Shown here in pieces: positions 1 through 9,500 of a stretch of 27,318 nt of DNA (positions within the stretch are counted from its first letter, which is position 1; every line of letters begins with the position of its first letter). A program made the translations under genes and the position numbers. This stretch comes from a virus: positions 1-27,318 of IMG/VR virus record IMGVR_UViG_3300023116_000275. The stretch is one strand, 5' to 3'. The notes under the pieces are model-generated. The model was given only the letters and a program-made list of their open reading frames with translations, had not been told where the DNA came from and did no database searches.

Positions 1-521
1 TTGATAGTATACAGATACTTCCAAATATATCCATCACCACTAGTTCCAGCAGATCTTGGCTCTAAATCTGTAAAATTTGGTTCATCTAGTGAGGGTTTTC
101 CATTTGTATTTTCTGGATCCAATCCATTATTTAAACAAACATAAACCCTAAATTGACTATTAATTACATAAAAATTTGATGAATATAAACTTGTTTTGTT
201 GGACGGTCTAGAAAGATTTGTCCTAGAAATATCATGTCTGTATGAATCATAAATCGTTCCAGATTCCCATTGAATTTTTCTAACAACGAGTCTTATGTCA
301 TCTGGTGATATTTTTTTTAATGCTATTAATGATTCCCAATATGAATTATCTTCATCGAAACAGTCTTTTGGGGAAATTGGATTACTATCCCAAGAAGGAC
401 TTATAGAATCTGAATTTGGTAGTCCTACAAAAGTATAGTAAGACTGATTAGAATCTCGAATATCCTCCACAAAAGATTTGGCATTATTTATTCTCAAGTA
501 ATCAGTTATGATTGCAGCCAT
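1..521 (-). CDS. 8: gp8-like baseplate wedge protein, 3' part outside window
   Basis: The first 173 codons of a gene whose 3' end lies beyond position 1. It starts at the ATG at 521-519 (MAAIITDYLRINNAKSF). The N-terminus, the stretch QSYYTFVGLPN and the later GYIWKYLYTI resemble the gp8-type wedge proteins I recall from T4-like cyanophages. T4 gp8 joins gp6, gp7, gp10, gp11, gp25 and gp53 in the baseplate wedge. Position supports the call: gp25, gp6 and a gp7-position gene lie directly upstream in T4 order. The leader holds no strong Shine-Dalgarno sequence, and a variant late promoter overlaps the end of the preceding gene. The family assignment rests on recollection of motifs and on order, so the number 8 is likely rather than proven. 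Confidence 0.75.
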   Translation of the reverse strand, partial: MAAIITDYLRINNAKSFVEDIRDSNQSYYTFVGLPNSDSISPSWDSNPISPKDCFDEDNSYWESLIALKKISPDDIRLVVRKIQWESGTIYDSYRHDISRTNLSRPSNKTSLYSSNFYVINSQFRVYVCLNNGLDPENTNGKPSLDEPNFTDLEPRSAGTSGDGYIWKYLYTI

Positions 522-550
522 TTCTAGTATCTAACTAAGATTTGTTTATT

Positions 551-558
551 TATTTATC
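551..558 (-). promoter_or_regulatory. variant T4-type late promoter for gp8-like gene
   Basis: Minus-strand octamer GATAAATA, one mismatch from the T4 late consensus TATAAATA. It overlaps the last codons of the giant upstream gene and ends 29 bases before the gp8-like ATG, a geometry close to that in front of gp25. Placement is suggestive; activity is inferred. Confidence 0.4.
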
Positions 559-3500
559 AGACAAAATACCCATCATATTTTAGTGGGAGTTTCCTACGCA
601 AAATTGGGTTTGTTCCTATACCAGATTGATTTTCAGAGAATGCAGTAAATGGTTTTGCTCTAAGTCTTCTTGTTAAATCAACTTTACCCCAGACATAATT
701 ACCAAACAATTCTACACTATTAAAACCAGTATTACTTGGATTCTGCCCAGGAGCTAAATTTGACAGTATAACAATAACATTTTTAACTGTAGTTGTTATA
801 CCAACAGGTAATCCAGATATTCCAGATGGTATTGTAACTATTTTTTCTGACCAATCATAACATTGAACTACCATATCAGTAAAAATAGTTGATATTCCAA
901 CTGGATCTGGTAAAGGTCCAGTTTGTGCAGTAAATCCAGAAGGTAAAGAAACTCTACCTCCACTTGGATCTCCAAATACAGTATGTGTAATATTAAAATA
1001 ATCTCCTGTAGTTATACCAACATCATACACTCCATTCTTTCTTAAATCCGAATCCATAGGAATAAATAAATCTAGTCCAAGGAAATATTGATTTGTTGAT
1101 TCTGAAATTCTAGACGTGTCAAAACCAACTATTACTCCATAATCACCATAATAATTAACAAAAATTGATTCCTCAGTATTTCTCCATGGTGGTGCAATTA
1201 AAATTGGAGGTGGTTCAATTTCATTTACAATAAACTTTATAGAGTTTTCTAAAGGCCATCTTCTATAAGAACTTGCAAGACCAACGTTATCATAAACTTT
1301 AAGTTCTAATATATCACCAACAGAATAATTGACTCCCTTATCATTAATTGATGTTAATGATGTAATGGAAGTTTCTGAATTGACCGATATATCTACGGTT
1401 GCATTTCTTCCAACACCAGTTACCGTATGTAATTTTGCACTCGTCATTATGGTTTCGCCACCAAATAAAGGTGGAAATCCAGATCCTTGAGAGTAAATTG
1501 ATAGTGTCTTTATTGGTCCATTGTAATAATTTGTTCCCCCATAACTAACATTTACACTATTTACAGAAGATCCCGACATTAATGCAAAAGCAGTTGCTTG
1601 AGATCCATCTATAAATGGTTTTTGTATAGTTATTTCTGGTGCCGCTGTGTACCCAAATCCAGGATTTGTAACATTTATACTATCAATTGTACCATTTGTA
1701 TTTAAAACTACCTCTGCTTCTGCAGAAATGAGTTGATCTGTAGGTATAATCTCAATTCTTCTTTGTTCTGTTGGTTCTATACCTTCTCTTGAAATATTGA
1801 ACAGTGATGTATCAAAAACATAAACATGTTCTGATGTTATTGCAATACTATTGAGTATATTTGTAGTTGGATTTATTATTGGTTCATAATAAACTCTATC
1901 TTTACCAATAAAACTATTATCGATTATTATATCTTGTTCTTGCTTAATCCAACTAATAGGTCTCTCATATAATTCATCTAAAACAACACCAACATTTGCA
2001 TAATTATTAGTAATAATTGTATCAGCTGACTTCACATCTACAACAAGTCTTTCTTCTTGAGTAAGGTTGGAATCTACATCACTAAAAATCTGTACATTAT
2101 CTCCGACTTTTACTGAAGGTAAAACTCTTACAAGTCGAACATCAATTTCTGATGTTCCAGTATATGCTAAAATCTTTACAGTATCACCAACAGTACTAAA
2201 TCCAACTAATGGACCTTTAGGTGCTTCTGTAAATCTGATTCTACTTCCACCATTAAACTGATAACCTTCTCCTGGAGTTTGTAGTACATCATTTACAAAT
2301 ACCAATAGATTTGACTGTAAACTAATTCCAGAACTAGTTTTTGCATAGAATGATATATCTTCACCATCTATCTGTAATGGGAATAATCTTCTTATTCCAT
2401 TAAAATATTTGGAAATATCATCCAATACTATAAATTCACCAACGTTCCAACCAGAGAACTTTGATCTGAATACTTCTGTAACGTTTAATTCAAAATGTTC
2501 AAAATTTGATATGCCAGTTAATGTTGGTATGCCAACAGTTCCTCCAATAGAGACTGTAAGTAAATCATTTTCATTATATCCATATCCATAATTTTTAATC
2601 TCAAAAGAACGTATTGTTCCATCATTACTTGGAACCAAATCTACCGTTGCTTCTGTACCAATTCCACTAGAACCTTGTGAATATATTATTGGCAAATTTG
2701 TATAACTTAAAGGTGCATCAAAAATAACTTCTGGTGGATTTAATTGATCATATATTGCTGGTGGAGGATTAGTTATATTTACTGAAGTAACATACCCACT
2801 ATTGACTACAGCTTCTCCAAAGTACACAATTGTATCAGAATCTGTTCTTAAACCAACTTTTACTGTTTGTAAACCAGATCTATATCCAGATCCAGTGTTA
2901 CCAATAGCAACAGAGGTAAGAGCGCCTATCGGATTAATTATTGCTGTTCCACCAGCACTTACTAGTGGTTGATATCCAAATCCTTCTGTAGATCCTACGC
3001 TAACTATTATACCACCTTTTGGTAAACGATTTACATTTACATCCTTAGTTATTGTTGGGTCTGTTGGATTCAAGTTAAATCCTACTTTTAAATTTCCACC
3101 ATCAACAAAAAGTTTGTAGTCTCCATAAATGCTGTATTTTGGAGTGCTTATTCTTTGAGGTCCTTGGAATATACCATCAATTAAAAGAATTGTATTTGTG
3201 TAAGGGATATTTGTAATATTATTTCCCCCATAACTTAAATTGAATGTTGTTGATATACCATTAAATTGTGTAGTAATATCATCATAAACATAGTTATTAT
3301 CATATGCTTTGTCGAAATCGTTAGTGTATAAAAAGTTAAGTGCAGATCTTAAAAACACTCTCCCACTAAATTTTGAAGATGTGGTCAATCCAGTATAGTC
3401 AATTTCATTTGCAGATGTTGCAGTAGTTCCAAATCCTACAGGTATTTTGCCCCATATTGCCTCTGAGAAGTTTAAATTATTACCAACAATATTAAAATTA

Positions 3501-6500
3501 CCAGAAAGTTTTGATATTATCTGATTGGAATTGTGAGTATCCTCTTCTGTTCCAACTACCGATCTATCAACATTAATTTGATTGAGTGATTTATTTACAG
3601 ATTTTACCAACACAATTTCATTATCAATTTCTAGTAAATCTCCAGACTTAATAAAGTCGATAGTATTTACTGATATATTTGTATCACCAATTCCAATAGA
3701 ACTTGAAGTTGCTATAGTATATCCAGATCCAACAAGTGGTGATTGGATAGATCCATTTATTGTTATAAGTAGTCTATTATTTGCATCAATAGATCTAATT
3801 CTATGACTAACTCCAGCACCAACTCCTACAATATCTACTCTATTTGGATTAAACTGTAAAGAATCTCCTATTGTTGCTGCAATACTTATTTTTTGATTAT
3901 CTTCCTTAATAATATAGAATCTGGAAGGTAATCTTGATGTTATTCCTATTCCTGGCCAGTTAATTGGGGATATTTGTATTCCATTGTTTGGATCTTCATT
4001 ATGTGGTATATATTCAACTTCTTCACCACTAACAAAATAATGATTCCCCAAGTTTATATTGTTTTGGGATATAAGCACCACATTAGAGTCTGTGCCATCA
4101 AATTCAACCTCAAATATTGGATTATTCTTTTCAAAAAGCCCAAATGATTTAGTGTTAGAATCAAACTGATCACTAATATCATCTATAGTTAAAACTCTGT
4201 TACCTATAAATTCCCTATACTCTGCCAAAAACGGTAAATTAAAAAGTATCTCATTAGATACAAGAGATTCATCTACTTTAATACTCTTTTCTCTGGCAAT
4301 ATCAAAATCTTTAACTGCATTAAGATTCACTGATTCTGTGAGATCTGATATTGCAACAACAACGTTATCATCTTGTTCTGTTGGCATTCTATAAAGATCA
4401 TTATCAGATGGTTCCAAAATCAGATCACTGAATTTTTTAAATCCAACAGTATGTGTTAAATTACTAACCAGAGGATTCCAAACAGTAAAATCTAATGGAG
4501 ATTTTACTGAATATGAAAAATATTGATAATAATCATTGTCAGACAATCTTTGGAAAAATGTATTTAACTTACCAGTTTCTTTTTTCCATCCCTCTCTAAC
4601 TATACTGCTTGAAGATACTTTGTAATCTCCTTCAGATCCAAAGGATGATGATATTAGTGCCAGATTTTTTGAAGATTGACCATAAATTATATCTCCAGGT
4701 GAGAATTTTTTATTGGTTCTAATTTTTATATACTCATTGTTCTGGTCATATCTTTCCACAACTCCAACATTGTCTTCATATATGACCAATTCATTTTCAT
4801 TAAATGAACCCTTTTCTAGGGTAATATCAAAGATTGGAAAATATGATTCTGGTGTTGCTGTACCAAAAGATTCAAATTCATCATAAACTCCTGGAGATTC
4901 ACCAACTTTAAGTACATCCGATATATTATATACAATAGAAGGAAACTCGCCACCAATGTTTGGATCTGATTGCTTAACTTTAAATAGAGAATATCCATAT
5001 GATGAAGAGTTATAACCCTTTCCGCCAATATTTAAATCAATATTAGTATTTTCAATGATTACATTATCACCAACATTAAATGGAAAGTCTGAAGCATTTG
5101 CAAAAGTAACCGCAAATGCGACTGTAACATCATTAGTAATGCTATCAAACGTAATATTACTAATTCTAATTCCATTTGGATTATTTACTGGTAGTATTTT
5201 TGGTGTAACATTGTATAGCCCAGTAGTATTTCTAATAATAGTTACTTCAGTATCTCCAATATCATATCTAAGTCTTGCTTCAGTATTAACTCTTCCAGTG
5301 AATCCATCAATAACAACTAATTGTGGAGGTACAAAGTAATTTGTACCGAAAGATGATATTTTTATCTTTTTGAATTTTGATAACGGTTCTATTTTATATG
5401 TGCTTGGGAAAATTGCAGATGGTCTTAATGTTTTATCTGAAGGATAGTCTAATCCAAGATTTAATAATTTTATACTATCTATCTTACCAATTGACTTTGA
5501 AAATGGTAAGAAAATAGCTCCAGAACCCTGTGAAGATACTACTTTAGTAACATAGGGTAAAGTTCTATAGTTTCTTCCTTTTGATACTAAAGAAACTTCT
5601 GCTATTGGACCAGTACCATAAATGGTTTTGTATGAAATTATTCCATCATTTTCACTATATGAAGATTGTTCTGGATCAGAGTCTAGTGGTATTATAAAAG
5701 ATGTGGAGGTTATTCCAGATATATTTGATTTACCTGAATATACACTATCAAGAATTTGTATTGAACTGGAGTTTTTTATATTACTAAAATCTACCTTTAA
5801 ATTTAACTTTGTTACTGGAGTATTTGGTAGATTGATAGGAGTTAACTTATAGTAAAGTGTTTTTGGAGTATCGGAGTCTATTTTTATTTGAACATAAGCT
5901 CCATCAGAACCAATGTCCCCAACATAAGTTACATTGAAAGTCTCTGTTTTATCTGAAGAAGAATAATACTTATTTGTGAAGTTAACATCAGTATAAAATT
6001 CAAATTTAAAAGATGGGTCTTCATTATATTGCAATGATCTATCAGATAGATCAAATATTATATTTTCATTTTTATAAAATTTCAATTCTGGATTTATAAG
6101 AGATATTGATCCATCTTGTTGAGATCCAATATTTACTAATATTGAAGAATCTAACTCAGATATATCGGAATAATAATTTGTAGATAGTGCAATCGTATTA
6201 GAATTTATACTTATAATATAATAAATTCCAGAATTTATTAGTCCGATTGATGGACTTTCTGAATTATAAATTACCTTATCTCCAGTTTTAAATTGGTGGT
6301 TATTAATGGATATTGTATTTAAATCAATATCTACATCAGAAGAACTAAATTCAGTTTTATTAACTAAGATTCTATAAACTAAATTATCATAAGATACTTT
6401 TATTGTTCTAGTTTTATTGCTGGACAAAGACAAATCTATTTCATTTCCAGCAACTAATCCATGAGGTGATTTTGTTATTATATTAGCATATTTTTTTACA

Positions 6501-9500
6501 ATGCTAGATTGAATGACATCATCCCTATTTGTTTTTAGTTTTTGATTATTTCCTACTCCATAATCATTATATTTAATCAATTCAAAAATAGATTCAGATC
6601 CAATACCAACATACTGGTTTGTAGATCCTATAGAAACTTTTTGTGTTGATAAACCAATATAATTATTAGAATAAGGTACAACGTATAAAGAATCAACATC
6701 AGTAAGATCTTTTGTTGTTGCTGCATAAGATACATTTATTGGAGTATCTGTATCATTTATTATATAAGATACTTCATCATTCAATATAAATTTATGATTT
6801 GGTAAAAATATTGTATTTGGTATAGTATCTTTTGTTTTTACAAGATCCAGTTCTGGAACATTTACATACAATAGTCCACTCTTACCCTCCGAACGTTGAA
6901 GGGTGGAAGCATAATTTTCGTAGTAAAGACTTAAATTTTCTCTCTCAACTTGAGCTCCCCAAATATAAAATGTTGGAGTTGAATTTAGGGTAAATCCTGC
7001 TGGACCGTAAGTACCAACTCTAAAATTGTGTGTCCCCGAAGAAGTAAGTTGCTTAAATGTATATCTTCTATACGTATTTGTTAAAGTTACTAATTGACCA
7101 TAATATAAAATTCCATCATCAACTATTAAATAGACAGATTCTCCTCCTTCTTCACCCTTCAAAAATACCGAGAATACATTTTCTTCATTCGACAAGCTTA
7201 CTCCATTATATCCATATAAGAAATAATCAGAGTTTCCTGTAGTATTTGCGATACTAATTTTAGCTGCTTCTTTTTTATTTTCTATAGGAGATTCTTGTAA
7301 ATAATCAATAGATCCAGTGATATTGGCATCATCTTCCCAAGGAGTTCCTGGTAACTGTGATGATGAAATTGGATAAGAATATTCTAATAAATTCTCAGAA
7401 TCTATTATAATAGATTCTTTAGGATTAAAATAATATTCAGAATTTGTATTGTATGATTTATCTGTAGATAATCCAGTATTAACTATTACTTTTCTTGGTA
7501 ATTCCTCAATAATATCACCAGAAGAATGTGTAGTAGAAATTGATCCAGCATAAGATCTTTCTATCTTTACAGTATAATTTTTACTGTAAATATTCAAAAT
7601 TTTAAACAATTCTTCATTTGATTTATATATATCACCAATAGATATTACAGATGTTAAGTCTCCATTGACTTTTAAATATGTGACTATGCCAGTTTGTGAA
7701 GAATTTTCTAAATCATTTAAAATAGTTAATCTATTACTCTTCTGAATTTCTAATGATTTGACAGGACCAATAAATTTTGTTGATATTATATTACAATTAT
7801 CAATAATTGGTATATCCTGGTTTGTTATATCTATAAAGTGACTAGAAATTCCTAAGTAATTACCATTAGTGTCTAATCTAGAATATTCAAAATCTGGATA
7901 AGTATCTTCACTAAATGTAATAGTACCTATTTCCCTACCACTAACCGATTTTACAATGGCAAAGGCATTACTTCCAAAAGTTCCTTCATTATTAAAATAA
8001 ATTTCATCGCCTGCCGCATAATTTTTACCACCTGAGATAATATCTAGTTTATCTACAGAACCAGAACTAGTATTAGTTATTTTTGGAAGTACATTTTTAA
8101 ATGTTTCTGGACTTACCAACCCATCATAGAATGTATTATCTTTAGAAAATCCAAAAGATGATGTAAATCTAAACCAATTATCACTATCTACAGATTTTCT
8201 AGATAAATTTGAAAAATCTTCAAAATTATATGGTATTGGTTTTGAATTAAAAGAATTTCCAATTACATAAGGAAATATTGGTTTTAAAAATCCATTATAT
8301 GGACCACTAGACTCTTTAGTGGGATTAAAAGTTGAAAAATATGCATATACTCCGTTTGGAAACTCTGGAGTTTTACAAAATCTTCCGTTATTAATATCCA
8401 AATCTCCAGCATTAGTAAATACATAATCCTCAATAAAATATCCAGTTGGAAAAATGCTTACTGGTGGTCTATTCTCCACTATTGGTCTTAATTCATATCC
8501 ACTACTCAACTGTTTAATGGCACCACCTTCAATATTTTCATATCCATATGGACCATATATTGGATTTCCATCATATGCCCATCCAACTATGGGAGAGTGA
8601 TATTTGATTGTATCCGAATCGTTAAGTAAATCTTGTTTAAATATTGGATTTCCTTCATTATCTAAGGATGATGCCAAACACTGCTCTCTAATTCCTCTTG
8701 GAGTAAATCCATGACCATAAGATAATTCTTTGGTAATATCTTTTGATTCATATATTATTCCATCATCATCATTTATTGATGATGTACTGAAAAGTTTTTC
8801 GACCAAATTTAAAGTCCAAGATTGGATATTGACATCAAAAGATACTCCAAATCCATTAGAAATTACTTCTATGAAAGTATCTTTCGTATATCCAAAACCT
8901 CCATTCAGAATAGTAACTGATTGTATTCTTCCATTAATTATAACAGGAGTTAAAATTGCATTAAATCCATCACCATAAATCTTGATCTCTGGGGCAGAGT
9001 TATAATTTGAGCCACCATCAATAACTGTTACTTCAATAATTCTTCCATCACTGGAAATAGTTGGTAATAATTTTGCATTTTCTCCATTGTATACATTAAT
9101 AGTTGGTTTTCTATTATAATTGACAATAGAATTATCACCATATCCACTACCAGGATTTTTTACTGAAGTTGAAAAAATTTCTCCAGTAAAGATAGGATTT
9201 AATTTTCCAGTAAATGTTTGACTACTAACAGTGTTTATTCCTATAGGAGCTTCAACTTTTACTATTATTGGTGTATATGATACTCTGTGTTGACCACTTC
9301 CAAAATCTGAAAATGGAATACTTAATTTATTGTTGTAATTAAAGTCTTTATCAAAATCTGTTTGAAGTACTTCATATACTTTAAATTCATCATCATTTAC
9401 TCTTCTTACAAAGTATTCTGATGTTGATGATAATCCTGTAGGAAGAACACCATCACTATTAAAAATTACTACTTCCTTATCTAAAAATCCGTGATTTTTT

